From Sipunculus nudus (Eukaryota > Annelida > Sipuncula > Golfingiida > Sipunculidae), in contig CM049318.1 in the NCBI GenBank assembly GCA_026874595.1, positions 39,581,956 through 39,645,955 on the forward strand: a DNA stretch of 64,000 bases, in the 5' to 3' direction. Made by a program: the position numbers and the translations under genes. Under the pieces are notes generated by a model, which ran no database searches, was not told where the DNA came from, and saw only the letters and a program-made list of their open reading frames with translations. Shown here one piece after another: positions 26,996-40,132 of this stretch. The first letter of the stretch is position 1, and each line of letters opens with the position of its first letter.

Positions 26996-29900
26996 CTGAA
27001 ATACATGAAGGACATCTAGGAATTTCTGGAATTACAAGCCAAATACATTTTGACTCTAAGGTCTGGAGTGAACCCATTTTTACACATGATGGATATGCCA
27101 CTAAGTATCTATCAAAGCATGATTCATCTTACCGTAAAACTCGACTCTTCTTGATAATTTACTGTGGACAGAACCGGTGTGGAAAATAATGTGAAGTGAA
27201 CTGAATTAAGTTTCTTCCTTACAAATTGAGCAATATCTTACGCTGCCAGACATTTTCCTATTTGTTACAATCAATAAACTTGCGTAAATTAAAAGAAAAA
27301 AAAAGAAATTGCATGTATTCAATTGAGTGTGCAAGAAATTGTATGTTGAATTCTACAGTGATTTGTTTTTTTTTTTTTTTTTTTTTTGCAAGTACTTAGA
27401 ATTTGAAGTATACATACATTTTCAGGAACCGTGATACTCCACTGACAAAGGAGAGCATTAGAATAGTCCCGGCCTTCATTGTAACCAGGGGATGTTATAT
27501 TGCCAGCTAAATCAGTGATGGATACAACGCCAGAACACTCGGGAACTATAAAAGAGAAGGCAAACCGGGTAACCCATCGACTTTGCAAAATCCATATGTG
27601 CATGCATATAGGCGTATGTTCGTACAATTGCTACAAACTTCATGCGGGCGTGCATGCGTACATATACATGTGAGATTACAACGTTGGGTTGCAGTGGTGT
27701 AGGGATATGTTTCCTATGCGTGTAAAGTTTTCAAAAGGTCAGTCGCATATACACCGACGGAATGGGACACATTAGATTAAATCAGGTAAAAATCATAAGA
27801 TGGATATTTCACCCTTGCATTTCTGCATACGCACGTGGGTGTCACTGTTTCAGCTGATGATAAATCAGAGCACCACCCGGTTTACACATGTAATTACACT
27901 GTTATTAGTATTGTTAAATTATTTATCTAAATTAGCCAATAAATTAATTATATATTATCCAGATAATCTATTCTCGATGATAGGTAGTAAACTCTTTTTT
28001 CCATTCATTAGGCTAATAAAGTATTTTAGTATAAGGACACATTACCCAAAGTATTATGAAATATCTATATTGTTATAGTGAACCCTTGTTTATTGTTACA
28101 AGAAAGATAAAGATATTGTACTTTGACAGTTTTCCTATATGACGAGTATATCTTGCTCTTCTGGCAAAATTAGATAACAATACCCAAAACAAGTAACATT
28201 TCTATTTAAATTCGGAGAATAAACGTTCGGATATGACTGTTCAAATATAGCCGATGATGTTATGCGTCCGTCATCTATCTGATCTAAATAAATAACATTT
28301 TATCAGTATTATTAAATAACACATAGAAAGTGTATTACCGACAGCTTGGTAGGTCAAAGCAAAGCCGGGATAAGTGAACTCAGAACTGGAAGAAAATTTG
28401 AGGAACATCTGTCTTCCTGTACTGCGATACTGCCAACCCGGGACTACAGTACCAGTCAAATAGCCAATGATTGATTGACCTGAAGCAGTGCTACCATCAT
28501 AAACGTCTATTTGGTCCCAAAACGTCTGAGTACTAAACGATACAGTCGTCAAAAGGATTTGCATCTGTAAAAACACGTGAAACTCAAAGCTACCATCCTT
28601 AACAAACTGCTAAATAAATCACTCGGCACAAAATGCAAATGTACAATGGATTTACTTCATGAGTGCAAACTGTAATAATGAGCCGAACCTTGAATATTTA
28701 AACTTTTTAGTAATTTAAAAAAGCAGTGGGATATTGGATGCCATGCATGAAACATGAGTCCAGCAACCGATACATATAAATAACATAACGGCATCCATAA
28801 AAAAATATGCTTCTGTAATAAACAAAACTTCCATTATCTGAAATAAATAAGAGTGTGAAAGGATATGAAAAACATCACGATTTGTGTGTGTGTGTGTTCA
28901 CTTTTCTTTTGTTAGAACCAGTTTTGCCCGTTATCGCACATTCAGAATGTAAGTAATGATAATGCACATCTCCTCTTTGATTAAACTGATATGATAAGCA
29001 AGGATGTCCAACAGGTAAACCTTCACACAGAACCACTTAAACGTAAATGTCCCCACCCACTAACTACCAAAGTAATGACACATCTAAGGCAAAAATAAAA
29101 AGGATTCATTTTTTTTATTTGCTGTCACACTGTTTACTTCAACTAACCTCTGCTCGCATCAGTATTGGATATAGAGACTGCTAGCACTCCCGAACATTTC
29201 TTTACCCGTGCCAGGGTTTGTTAAAGAGCTACGGATCTGATTAAGACATTAGACTGATTCTGTCTTAATGTAATCTGAAAGTAATTAAAACTTACATTCT
29301 TTGGGGCGGTGATTCTCCACTGACAGATGACGCTGTTCCCGTAGTCCCGGCCTTTGTCAAAGCCAGGCGAGGTGATGGTACCGTTCGCATCTTTCAGGTT
29401 GACAACCCCAGAAGGACACTGAGGTGCTGTTATAAATAAAAAAGAAATAATGCAAGATTCTTTGCAGTGCTTTTTTATTAGAGTCCTGCGCGAACCGGAT
29501 TTTTGAGCCCGCAAAACAAACCTTCAGCCCTCACCGCCCCCCACCTGTAAAGAAATAAATCGACCGCACCCGCCCCGCATATTTAGCCTTCAGTCCGCAC
29601 ACGCCCCGCATTTTTACCAAAAGTCAGCCAAAATTCAACCCGCAAATAAACATAAGGGACGACCAAAAAGGTAACCAACTAAAAAAAAATATGATTTATT
29701 TTCAGATATTAATAATGAATGACCATCTGATTAGATAGCGTTATCATGTTTTGTTGATGGTAGGACACTTTCCAGTTTTTCAGGTAAGGACGAATGTCAT
29801 AGAATTACCATGCATTTTTTTTTTACTGGAAATGTCACTGCAGCAAATGGGACACACTCATATTTAAAGTAATTATAAATTCAACATATTCAGATATTTA

Positions 29901-31828
29901 GCTAACAACATTATTGCAGTTAAAACATATTTACCATGCATATGCTGCTATACGGAAACATAAAGTAAAACTTAAGCATAAAACAATCAATTTCTATTAA
30001 GTTTGCATGCCTAGAGTTACACTACTCATCACTAGCTGCAGCAGCTAGATGACAGTACGTACTTGCTCACCACAGTTCACCTTTTTATTAACATAAACAG
30101 ATCTGCAGTGCTTAACATTTAAGTAAATGTGATAATCTTCTCGCTATTTAACCATTTTTACGGCCGCAGAAACCCGCACTTAAATATCATGTAACCTGCC
30201 AAGCCCCGCATATCCGATCTTTGAGACGGCACCCGCCCGGCCCCACAAAATCCTGAAAAACTCAGCCCGCGGGGCGGGGTGCGCTTGGGGGCCCCGAAGC
30301 CCGCGGGGCGGGTTTGGGCCCGCACAGCATTCTATTTTATATACAGGGGTTATTTAATTTACTCAAACCTAAATCTTGAAATGCTTAATTAAAGACACTA
30401 TGCATAATAATGATTTTCTTTAAAAAATTATAGCAAGCGTGCACCGACGGAGAACTAAATGTTTCATAGCTGATGATTAAATAGATGTAATACAAACGTT
30501 ATCTAAATTTAACAAACTAATATTTATATGTGTTAAAGTTCCATATTTCACAAACTATATATATATATATATATAGTAACAGTATGTGAGTGTTTTATAG
30601 TAAAATATATAAGTGTATCTGAGGGTTCGAAAGGAAATGCCCCGAATGACGACCATCCAGTGACACGACCATATGGCTGGCCACCATTATAGTCCATCCT
30701 CTTCAGGCCGTGCCATATATCTCTAACAAGACTGCCACATTGAAACGTTAATAGACCTATTTTACAGGGAGTTAGCGTTGCAGTTCCCTCTCTCTCTTTA
30801 TTTTCCCAAGATAATAAGATTTTATCGATATCGGTTTTTCCCTTGAAGGGGGTTACCATTGTAAAAATGTGGGTTAAACACCGTAAATATGTATTACTAC
30901 ATCTCTTTATCAGATTATCGTTGGAGGTAGTGCAGTTTCAATCGAATTTTGTCAAAACTGTATCTATTACTGATGATGTCTATATCATATTTTCTCGAAT
31001 ATTGCGAATTCATTTATAATTATTCATTTAATTAACCTAATTTAATCAGGTATTTGTGGGAGTGTTGTTTACATCGAATTCTGGTTCTAACATTTTCAGT
31101 TATTTAGACCATATCATTATCAAGCTTTGTCTAGGTGTCCTGTTTTTTATGAGGAATTATGGTTTCAAAACCGTAATTATTTTGGTCAAAATATACGTAT
31201 AGGATTTTCTGGAAGCGGAAGGGGGCCTAGTTATATCTAGATCTACTTCAAACCTCCTAATAATTTATGGCTTTATCTGTTTTAGGTTATCTCTGTCTGT
31301 GGTGTACACAGAATTCTGGTTCAGACGCTTATATTTGTGACGATACCTAAATATGTTGAGGAGATGTTTTTATTCAATACCGGTGATAAGACGTACCATT
31401 ATTATTCATAAACGCATTTAATTTGAATTTTGCAAGCGTAATAGAAAGAAAGATTAACGATTAATACGTGTTCATATTACTATGTATTATCGATTGAATA
31501 TACTAGAAATAGGAGGTATAAAGGGCCTGGTATGGGTTAAATATGACAGAAATATTGATAGAAAATTAGTCCTACCGACAATCCGATAGGTAATTAAAAA
31601 ACCGGGTCCAGTGGTTTGTCCATTTGATGTAAATCGTAGAAACATAACATGTTTAGTGCTTCGGTGTTGAACTCCCTTCCTTCGAGACGAATAAAGTTCG
31701 CCTAACATTGGAGACTTGCCGCTTCTCCCATCATATATTATCAGCTTATCGGAATAGAATTCTGTTGAGAACGATTCGACAGTAAGTAGAATATTTTTCT
31801 GAAATAAAAACAAATAGACATTAGATTC

Positions 31829-31884
<56 letters not shown>

Positions 31885-34800
31885 TATATGTATATATATG
31901 TGTGTGTGTACGTGTGTATAACGTAAAAGCTGTTAAAGCGTTGGGAAGCTGGGAAAGCCATGCTGGGGAATCATACTATATATGTTGAATCCTGTAACTT
32001 TCGACCATATCTCTGAATGTAAGTACCTGATTTGAGAATTTATATTAACCTTTCCCCTGGGTAAATTTCTTGCAAATCCTCATAACAAACGTTTCGCTTG
32101 AAATCTGTTCGTGTGTGTGACAGCGCTATCTATTGAGAACTTTGCGAAATGTTTAGAAAAGTGTGTGAATACGCCAGGGATGTAAGCTGGTCCTCGATAT
32201 TATGTTAAAAAAGGTTATCCAAGTGGCCTTGATAAGCTAATAACATGTCCTCGCAACGACATGAAGACTTGTCTTAAAAGTGCAATATGCCAAATGAACG
32301 TCCTCGCAAGTTATGCGCTAAGTCAACGCATCGTTCTCATGTCTAACCAGCCTTTTTTCTTAAAAAAGTGTTCGATGATACATGCGTCTTTTACTGTTTT
32401 TCATCTCAGTAGAACTTCTTCCTCACTGTGGCGGAACTGCTGGTCCTCGGACGTGTGGTGTTAAAGGTAAGTCCTCGCGGGTTTGTTTATCCGCGTATGT
32501 TTGTGTGTGTGTGGATGTAAACAACATTCACCCTTGCCCTGTTGTAGGGGTGTATATACATTAATCATATACAGATGAAACGGACTTCCTCTATGTTTTT
32601 ATATCAAAACATTAAAATTTACTCATAAGGATTTTGTAAAAAAAATTCATTTCCTAGCAGAAAAACTTTTTATTTATTAAAATGTATATTCATTTAAGTA
32701 GGCTGAAGATATACGATGTTTTAAAAGCTATCAGCCTCTAAAGACTGTACAGTATCGAGAGCCACAGGTAAACCCCTAGTAAAAAATCCGCCCTCCAATT
32801 AATCACACACCAAACGAAGTTTTCGGGGGCCCGCATCGTTATAACTCAGCAATGGGGTTTATCACACACCTATGACTACAGACCTTAATCTAAACGAATC
32901 GTATGCTTTGGTTTAGTAAAGGAGTCCAAAACTAAAATGTAATTTTGCAGATGCATGTACAGGTTGAGAGCCGATAATATACATAAAAATTATAGGTGGT
33001 TACCTTCACTAAAATATTCAAAAATATCTTCTTAGAAATCATGTTTAATCAAATATAAAAAATGTCTATTATCTTTAGATTACCGCATGTTCAGGAAGGC
33101 AAAAGTAAAATATGGTCAAAATTTCTGTATTATCCTGATATACCTTTTCTCATTACACTATATATTTCAAAATTTATTTGATGAACCCACAATGTTGAGG
33201 GGACACAAACGAAGCAGACGACTCTAATGCGCTGTGCGCATGTCCGTAGAAAGGCTTATTGTTTATGGACAATTTCATATCTACAGTGCTAGGCCTACAT
33301 TTTGCTTAATGTCACATGGCAAGCTATAGTCAAACTTCATGATATCATGAATTATGCAACTCTTTTACAGTTTCTAAATGTCCTGTATGCTGTATACATG
33401 TCATATAAATAGACCTTTTTACGTGACGCAATATGACGTTCGGGTTACACTACATTGAAAATATTTAAGACTAAATCTAACAGACACTTTTTTATGAATT
33501 ATTTTTGTGATCCATCACGTAGGTTACCTAGTAGGTTACAGAGTACATACGTTAGTATTGGGAGAGACGATCCTCCATTGACAGCTGAGAGCGTTGTAGT
33601 AGTCTCGACCCAGTTTGAATCCGGGGGATGTGATCTCTCCCGACTTGTTCCTCAAGGTGACAACACCAGATGGACACTTAGGCGCTGTTAAAAATTACTA
33701 TTATGTAAGACAAAACTCTGTATATTTACTGCGCAGTGTAAAAAGTTTCAAACTGTTCAAAATTTCATGATGGGATATATAAGTTTAACAAAAACAAGTT
33801 AAATATGTAATAATATATGTTAAATATGTATAAATATGTATATACAATAAAGCCTGTATAAAAAGACCACCTCTGGGACTTGACAAATGGGGCCTTAATT
33901 TAGTGGTGGTCTTATTACACAGGTTAATTATAACCGATTTGAATCCTTTTGCCCAAGTTTCGGTTCAACCAAGCGTGGCCTTGCTAGAAAGGTGATCATA
34001 TAAGACAGGCTCCACGTTCAACCGACTTTACCCCAGAGAGGAATGTATGTAATTAATCTATGGAAACTACATTTTGTATTAAAAGGATATGATCTGCGTT
34101 ACCTATAATGACAGTGTACCAATTATATTGATTACAGATTTATTGTATATTGTTTCTTTTCTGTCAGTGTATATTGCAACTAGTGGTACATTAACATCGC
34201 CATTTGTGAAATGACCTATCAAATGGTCATTTTAATAGAATAGTAGAAATATTCATAAAATGTGATAATTGTCAATTTGGTTGCTTAATTTTAAAAAAAG
34301 ATAAGTGACATACGGGACAAAAACACAAGTTCAACCATAGCATGTTATATATATATATATATATATATATGTTATATATTATATATGTCACGGCTTAAAC
34401 TAAGCAGAGTGTTGATTAACAAGCAGATATTGATTAACATTGATTAAATGCGGTGGTTTTCCATATAATTGAAAATAAATATTATATAAATATTATAATC
34501 AATATATATATAATATTTTCTTATGTGGAAGTTCTCATACCAACTGCTTGATAGATGAAGGTAAAGCCCATCCCTTTGGTCTTTTTGCTAGACTTGAAAT
34601 GAAGAAGCATGTGACGTCCCGTGCTACGATACTGCCATTCAGGAGTCGCCGTTCCTGTTAACATGAAGATTTTTTTCTCCTCGATTGGTTTGTTGCCATC
34701 ATAGATAAGCACTACGTCCTTCAGATATTCTGTCCTGAATAATCCGATGGTAAGGAGAATGTTCTTCTGAAAAGCAAAAATCAACTCTGACTACTAGTCT

Positions 34801-37800
34801 TTTGTTAACCTTAACTCAAGACGTATTCTTGACTTTGGAACACGTTAAATGTATTATTGTAAGATTCCCGGCATAGGACGAGTACCATTTTTCCTTGATC
34901 TTACACAGAGCCTTAAACAGTATATGCGTAGGTGTTTGTAATTGTTTGGTTAACAGGGGAAATATGGTGCATATATTAATAATATATACATAAATATATA
35001 CCTCTTTAGATGGTGCCGTGATCAGCCATTGACAGTCAGCGTTGTTTGGGTATTTCATCCCCATCAAAAATCCTGGTGAAACGATAACTCCTGATGTCTG
35101 TTCCACTTTCACAACATCATGCGGACAAGTAGCGTCATCTATCATATATAACAAACACAAATGATCCATTGTTCCCCTGTCCCAAGAATATTCCCCTATC
35201 GATAGGATATGCTTAGACGTATCATTACAGCCTAAAATATATTTGTGGTAGAGTTTCTAAATGGCACACGTCTAATGAGCGTGCTAAACCTGTTTTTTTA
35301 TCTATTTACTCTTTCAATTATAATCATGGAGCATAAAGTTAACAGGTAAATATATGTATGAAATTGCCCTTTCAATCTTCTGTGGCAGGTTCGTTTTTGA
35401 TAAAACTCAAGCAACTTTACGCCACACGATGTGCGAAACTATTTAACTGTTATTTACTGAGACCATATGGTGAAGATTTTAAAACTGCATCATTTTATGA
35501 CATTGCACATTGGAAAGACTTACCCCTCAGTATTTAATCTGCGTTACCAGTTGATGTTAATTTTTTTATTACGGTAAAAAGTTTTTCCGAAAGCGTCGAG
35601 GGAAAAGCTTTTCTTTCGGAAAAAAAATTCGGAAAATCATGCAGGGATCAAGCGTCAAGTTCGTATCTTAAAGTTAATGATTACTTTAACACCATTTTAC
35701 TGAGAGGAAACCGTGTTTCTTTTCGAAATACGTAATTGATATATAGAAATATTGGATTTAATGTAGAGTTTGATTGGTTAAGATTAGTCTAACCTGTGTT
35801 TTGTAAATATGCGTGTCCTTTTTCCCCAACAAATTCACCGGAGGTCAAAGGTCAAAAGACATCGCAATTGGTAAAGCTTGGTTAGTTTCTTCAGTGGCGC
35901 CAACAGTGGCGCCAAAGCGGCACTCGGAAACGAGTGAAAGGCAAGGGAATAAAAGCCTTTGAACGATAGGAGAGCGTATTTGTAATTTTTAGATTTAACA
36001 TAGGTTAAAACTTATTAAATACCCTGACCCACGTCGCTTATATTACTTTCTGACTTCGTTTTATACGAATGTTCTCTCAATTGTTTAATATATGGATGAT
36101 GGCAGGCTTGTCACCACGGTCAAGCCGCTAAAGGATTGTCAGCTTTTAATCAAAGCAAAACGCGGTCTGTTTCTCTTCTTTGACCCCATATCTCTGACAA
36201 GTGACAGCAAGATGATTGTGTTTGAGTTGTGTTCTTCTTGACAGTGAAAGTGAAATGATGAATAAGCTGAATAACAGCAAGTTTAAGTAGAGGACAAAAT
36301 TGCTCTTGGGAATGCATTTTTGGTTCCCGATTTTAAATTTAAAAAAAAAGAATTTTCAGAAAGTCGGTATTCGGAAAAACAGCGCTCTACTATATGTACT
36401 AATTTATTTTTAGTTAATTTAGTTTACATATCTTTGAATTTTTCATTATATTCTGCAAAAAGTAATTTATCATTATTATTATATTTATTGTATTTTTGCT
36501 CCTATCTTGGCCCTGCGGTTATAAAAGAATTCTTCTAGTAAAGGGTACCCTATATAATGTTATAATACAAAAATTATTATAAACGTTTCGAGTCTAAAAT
36601 ATTCTGTGTCGAATTCTAACACCGATTGTAGAGTTAACGTTAATTGATAAAAGACAACATAAACACAACGATCCTATATTTACACTTGTATTCACTTCAA
36701 AATTTAATATACTCCAGTTAACATTAATAATTGTTTAGATATCATGTAAAGAAAATACAGTAAAATAACACAATATACATAACATGATTTAACTTCCCAC
36801 CTAACACTGAACGAAATTTTTACTTGTTCAATTTTGGTTTTAGTGTTTTGATATAACATACAATACTCACTTTTCCCGTTCCGTAGAACTTTTGATCTCG
36901 ATGCTTGCTCTGGGAATACAAATTGCATTACAGAGGAAGCCGCCTAAAAGATCTTGGGCAAAATCTGTAACATGCAGTCTATGGCAAACTCGCACATAGC
37001 ATTATTCAATTATAAAAATATTTCAAATGAGATAATATACGCGTGAAAGGTAATATAACAAATTAAGTCATACTACAATTCATAATATACAATAAATTTG
37101 TTCCCTGCAATTAAAATACAAGAAACACTGGATTGTAGGAGATTTTCATATTTTTTAAATTTTATTTTACATAAGATTATACGAAAACTTCATGTATCAC
37201 ACTATTATCAGTACTGAAAAGATCCAAGCCTTTGACGTCAGACACACGGTCATTTTGCAAATTTTAGATGAGATATATTGGTTTGTCTATATATTAAAAA
37301 CTGTCTGTACCTCAGAGGGTCAGCTTACAGACATATGTCACAAGCCAGCATAACAGACTTGATATAACGTGAAACGCTTACATAGGTCATGTATTATTTG
37401 TATCATTTACAAGATATATTTCGATGAGTTATATGTATAATTCATTAAATTTAAACATTAACATTTTTAAGAGACGACTTTCGAAGAATATGTCTTATGC
37501 AACATAATTTAAATCATGATTCAATATTACTTTTTTGAATCATTAATTTTGATAGTAAAAGTAAGAGTCCTAATAATAGTAACAGTAATAGAAAGAGGAA
37601 TAGTTATAGTGACAGTAATATTGAGAGTAATAGTTATAAGAAAAGTTATAGCAATAATAATATATTGTAAAGGCAAGAGTAAAAGTAGAAGTAAGACTCA
37701 GGGCAAATGTAATGATAACAGTATGAGTAATATTTACCGTAACAATAATAGTAATAGTAAGATGAAGAATATTAACTGAAACCGCGAGAAGAAAATGCAA

Positions 37801-39182
37801 AACCAGTCTTATAACCGACCTAACAGTTCTACGTGACTCTCCCGGCTCTCATCGTCATACGGCAGTTGCTGGTATCAGTGGTCCAGAAAAAAAGAGAATG
37901 ATTTTATACTCCAAAAAGCTGTGACACATATTTTCAGAAAATGTCAAATCGTACTAAATTTATTAGATGATATCTTAATAACGTATTTTGTTCCAAATTT
38001 TTTTAAAATTAAGCATGCACATTGTTATTATTAATAATATAATTAATACACATTACCATAAATGCGGTATTGGATCACAACCCATGAAACGTGTGTTCCA
38101 TTATTTCAAACAAATGAGCGAGAATTTAAATGTAAACCAAAATACTTTAGAAGGTAAATCAATTAATATTTCATAGTTGTTTAGGTTGCAACTTAACTCA
38201 CATGTGTTTCTTCTTCCACTTCTCTGCAAGTGAAATGAAAAAAAAAAAAATGTCAAGAAAACATATTTAAGATTTAACCTAGAGATTAAAGTTACATGTA
38301 ATATTTGTATTATATCTCGCTATTAGTTTATTTTGGCGGTATACAAAAGTTTATCAGTAAAACCACCGCGGCACAATGACAAACACTCCCAGTTCACCTA
38401 TTTATAGGCTGCTATGGTTATGTGTTTGAGTAAAGTCCTGTCGGTGACTGTTTACGGTAACAAGACTGAGTAATCTGAGGTTCGATATTGTGTGACGATT
38501 CCCAAATAAGGAAAGCTTGACATATGCCGGTCAAGGACACCAGGTGGCGTGCACGCTGTTTGTTTTGCTCCACTTATTGGCCAAGGGACAAGTTTACTTG
38601 TGTTCAGGACTAAGCAAAAGATTTTAGAATGAAATATTGACAAATGGCTTCATGTTTTAAAGTGAAAAAATCGATTTTTTTATATTTTGCATGCAAATAC
38701 GTTCCTTTTAATCATCGGAGACCTGAAGAACTCCGGTCTGATCACTAGAAAATTGGAGAGGCAAAGTCGATAAACGGAATTGAAGCTTGTCCCTGTTAGT
38801 TTTACTAATTCAGCTACTGGTTACTGCAAATTTTACCTGGCCATCCCTTAAAATACTGCAGTCTGGATGAGTTAGTAATAATATCATTACATCCTAGTCA
38901 GGAGGTATTTTGGTTTTAACGTGGTTAGTTTGGTTATTCGGTTGGTTGCCTGGCCGGACTGTCAGCAACTTTAAAAACAAAAAATGTTATAAGCAGATTT
39001 TGTTTGAGTTTTGGATAGCACCCAGGGAAACAATAAATAAAATCATGGAATTAATCTATAGATCACCTAATTTTTTTGTTCAAATGTTTTCAATTAATCT
39101 GGATTAGTTTGTTAATTCTACAAGTACAGCCCATAACCATTTCACAGTAGTAGATGATTATGACTTAAAGTATACCTTTAAA

Positions 39183-39235
<53 letters not shown>

Positions 39236-40132
39236 ATATAGTTATGATGATTATTATTAAAAAGCCCAATTCACACTGACACTCGCGTCATTCATCAAGC
39301 GTCAAATCCCGCAAATGTCGCTTTGCATTAGATTGTCTATTCTTAAGCAATCTTCAGATCAGACAAGAACCTGAATGCCACTACCCCAAACCAGCCTGCT
39401 GAATTACTATCGATATGCGTAAGGATACAAACGTTGCACTACGAAAATGGAGGTGGTTCTCTCTAATAAAAAAAACTCCTTTAAAAGAGTTAAAGGGCTA
39501 TAAAAAGGTACAATACATATTAATCAGGGAACAAAGGGGTCCTCTGTACCCCCACGTTTAACAGAGCCATCTTTTGTCCTATCCAAATTGTCTTTAACAT
39601 ATTTGGATATTAAGAAAATTAAAAGGTGCCAAGATTACAACAGTAGCTGTTTCTAATACCCGTTCATAGATTATGGATCGTTATACATCTAGTTATTAAT
39701 TAAAAATTATCAATGCTTTCAACAAACAATTGGTATTATTTCAGCTTACCGAGGAGATTTCACCAAAACTGTCAGGATGGCAAGCAAAAAAGAAAATAAT
39801 ATCTTAAAAAACGTAACGATCTGTGCGTTCCGATAGGGAAGACGCACGGATGACGGACAATACCGATCCCTATTACACGGAATGATTGATAGTCTGTGTA
39901 TAACAATTCTATCCCATCCCATCCCACCAAATAAATTTGCCATCGCAACAAAGAGAACATTGAATGCACGGTGAAAAACCTGAACATCAGTCGACAGCAT
40001 CCGCATCAGTTAGGTTGTACGGATATATTGTTTTACTCACCTTTGGATAGCTGGTGACTGTCCAGTTGCCGCGGCCAAGACTAGGACTAGCAATGAAAGA
40101 TATAGCAACAGCGAACCCGTAATCTGCGGCAT
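26753..40132 (-). CDS. secreted four-CUB-domain protein (minus-strand paralogue), 11 coding exons
   Basis: Exons in order: 40132-40041, 39768-39750, 36907-36871, 35138-35002, 34766-34541, 33684-33551, 31798-31576, 29426-29296, 28564-28339, 27545-27418 and 26995-26753; 1596 coding bases and 531 residues with the 37-base choice of exon 3. Signal peptide 1-24 (LLLYLSLLVLVLAAATG core), short linker, then CUB1 about 50-170, CUB2 171-289, CUB3 290-408, CUB4 409-531. As in the plus gene, every CUB keeps the first cysteine pair only and no protease or membrane segment is present, so the product is a secreted binding protein of unknown ligand. Phases of all 11 exons equal those of the plus gene; the halves of CUB1 and CUB4 are roughly 70-75 percent identical by eye. 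It is transcribed towards its paralogue. All introns are GT-AG, and exon 3 has two possible acceptors. Confidence 0.86.
27366..27387. repeat. poly(T) run
   Basis: About 22 T in a row, directly downstream of the donor of exon 10 of the minus gene (poly(A) on the coding strand). Confidence 0.85.
27418..27545 (-). CDS. exon 10, minus CUB gene: CUB4 first half
   Basis: 128 bases, phase 1 to 0. Encodes VPECSGVVSITDLAGNIT, SPGYNEGRDYSNALLCQW and ITVPEN. Confidence 0.87.
28339..28564 (-). CDS. exon 9, minus CUB gene: CUB3 second half
   Basis: 226 bases, phase 0 to 1. Encodes MQILLTTVSFSTQTFWDQI, VYDGS, WQYRSTGRQMFLKF and YPGFALTYQAV. Confidence 0.87.
29296..29426 (-). CDS. exon 8, minus CUB gene: CUB3 first half
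   Basis: 131 bases, phase 1 to 0. Encodes APQCPSGVVNLKDANGTI, SPGFDKGRDYGNS and CQWRITAPKN. Confidence 0.87.
29479..30334. mobile_element. 856-bp hAT-like non-autonomous element
   Basis: Left end TAGAGTCCTGCGCG and the reverse complement of the right end TAGAATGCTGTGCG match at 11 of 14 positions. Flanking bases TTTTTTAT and TTTTATAT resemble an imperfect 8-bp target duplication. Subterminal zones are rich in GCCCGC / GCGGGC motifs, while the middle is AT-rich without a coding frame. This pattern fits a decayed hAT-type MITE; superfamily is an inference. It lies in the intron between CUB2 and CUB3 of the minus gene. Confidence 0.5.
30335..31480. other. intron sequence, one unrecognised frame
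   Basis: AT-rich intron with a 103-codon minus-strand frame at 30548-30859 that has no known domain, and a short (AT)n tract near 30555-30577. Nothing else recognised. Confidence 0.4.
31576..31798 (-). CDS. exon 7, minus CUB gene: CUB2 second half
   Basis: 223 bases, phase 0 to 1, acceptor TTTATTTCAG. Encodes KNILLTVESFSTEFYSDK, LIIYDGR, QHRSTKHVMFLRF and GPGFLITYRIV; five codons longer than the plus-gene exon. Confidence 0.86.
31834..31900. repeat. (AT)n microsatellite with a GT tail
   Basis: AT repeat just outside the acceptor of exon 7 of the minus gene, followed by a (TG)n stretch to about 31910. Confidence 0.88.
32382..32468 (+). other. candidate plus-strand exon inside a minus-gene intron
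   Basis: An ATG at 32382 opens a hydrophobic leader (MRLLLFFISVELLPHCGG) that continues to RTCGVK and a strong donor GTAAGTCC near 32466. Alternatively a pyrimidine-rich acceptor ending CATCTCAG near 32409 could start an exon with the same donor. There is no partner exon I recognise, so this may be chance. Confidence 0.2.
32580..33540. other. intron sequence, nothing recognised
   Basis: AT-rich part of the intron between the halves of CUB2 in the minus gene. No supported feature. Confidence 0.4.
33551..33684 (-). CDS. exon 6, minus CUB gene: CUB2 first half
   Basis: 134 bases, phase 1 to 0, one codon longer than its plus-gene counterpart. Encodes APKCPSGVVTLRNKSGEI, SPGFKLGRDYYNALSCQWRI and SPNTN; donor GTATGT. 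Confidence 0.85.
33848..34025. repeat. dispersed repeat, CAGTGGAACCTG family
   Basis: Contains AAAGACCACCTCTGGGACTT, TGGTGGTCTTATTACACAGG and ends ATAAGACAGGCTCCACG, matching copies at 19263 and 24940. Confidence 0.5.
34345..34370. repeat. (AT)n microsatellite
   Basis: Short AT run followed by further AT-rich sequence. Confidence 0.8.
34541..34766 (-). CDS. exon 5, minus CUB gene: CUB1 second half
   Basis: 226 bases, phase 0 to 1. Encodes KNILLTIGLFRTEYLKD, LIYDGN, WQYRSTGRHMLLHF and GFTFIYQAV. Confidence 0.86.
35002..35138 (-). CDS. exon 4, minus CUB gene: CUB1 first half
   Basis: 137 bases, phase 1 to 0. Encodes DATCPHDVVKVEQ, SPGFLMGMKYPNNADCQW and LITAPSKE, nearly the same as the plus gene. 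Confidence 0.86.
35170..36860. other. intron 3 of minus gene, nothing recognised
   Basis: Mostly AT-rich. Short open frames (such as 36320-36538) have no recognisable domain. Confidence 0.4.
36871..36907 (-). CDS. exon 3, minus CUB gene: linker (acceptor ambiguous)
   Basis: 37 bases from acceptor CCCAGAG to donor GTGAGT encode QASRSKVLRNGK, phase 0 to 1. An upstream acceptor CTTTTAG at 36944 would give a 73-base exon in the same frame, adding 12 residues. Only transcript data can choose. Confidence 0.55.
37550..37765. repeat. degenerate (AGTAAT)n-like simple repeat
   Basis: Over about 200 bases the six-base theme AGTAAT / AATAGT / AGTTAT recurs with many substitutions. It keeps frames open on both strands (Ile/Val-rich one way, Tyr/Thr-rich the other), which are artefacts of the repeat. 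Confidence 0.7.
37800..39740. other. intron 2 of minus gene, microsatellite only
   Basis: No gene recognised. An (AT)n tract lies at 39187-39240. Confidence 0.45.
39750..39768 (-). CDS. exon 2, minus CUB gene: 19-nt microexon
   Basis: A long pyrimidine tract and TGACAG precede 19 bases that end at donor GTAAGC. Phase 2 in, phase 0 out, encoding (S)FGEISS. It is one codon shorter than the plus-gene microexon. Confidence 0.6.
40041..40132 (-). CDS. exon 1, minus CUB gene: signal peptide
   Basis: 92 bases, the same length and phase as the plus gene, ending at donor GTGAGT. Encodes a typical signal peptide with likely cleavage after AAATG. Confidence 0.8.

Noticed and set aside
33455-33691. 78-codon plus-strand frame
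   Set aside because: It is the antisense of CUB2 exon 6 of the minus gene.
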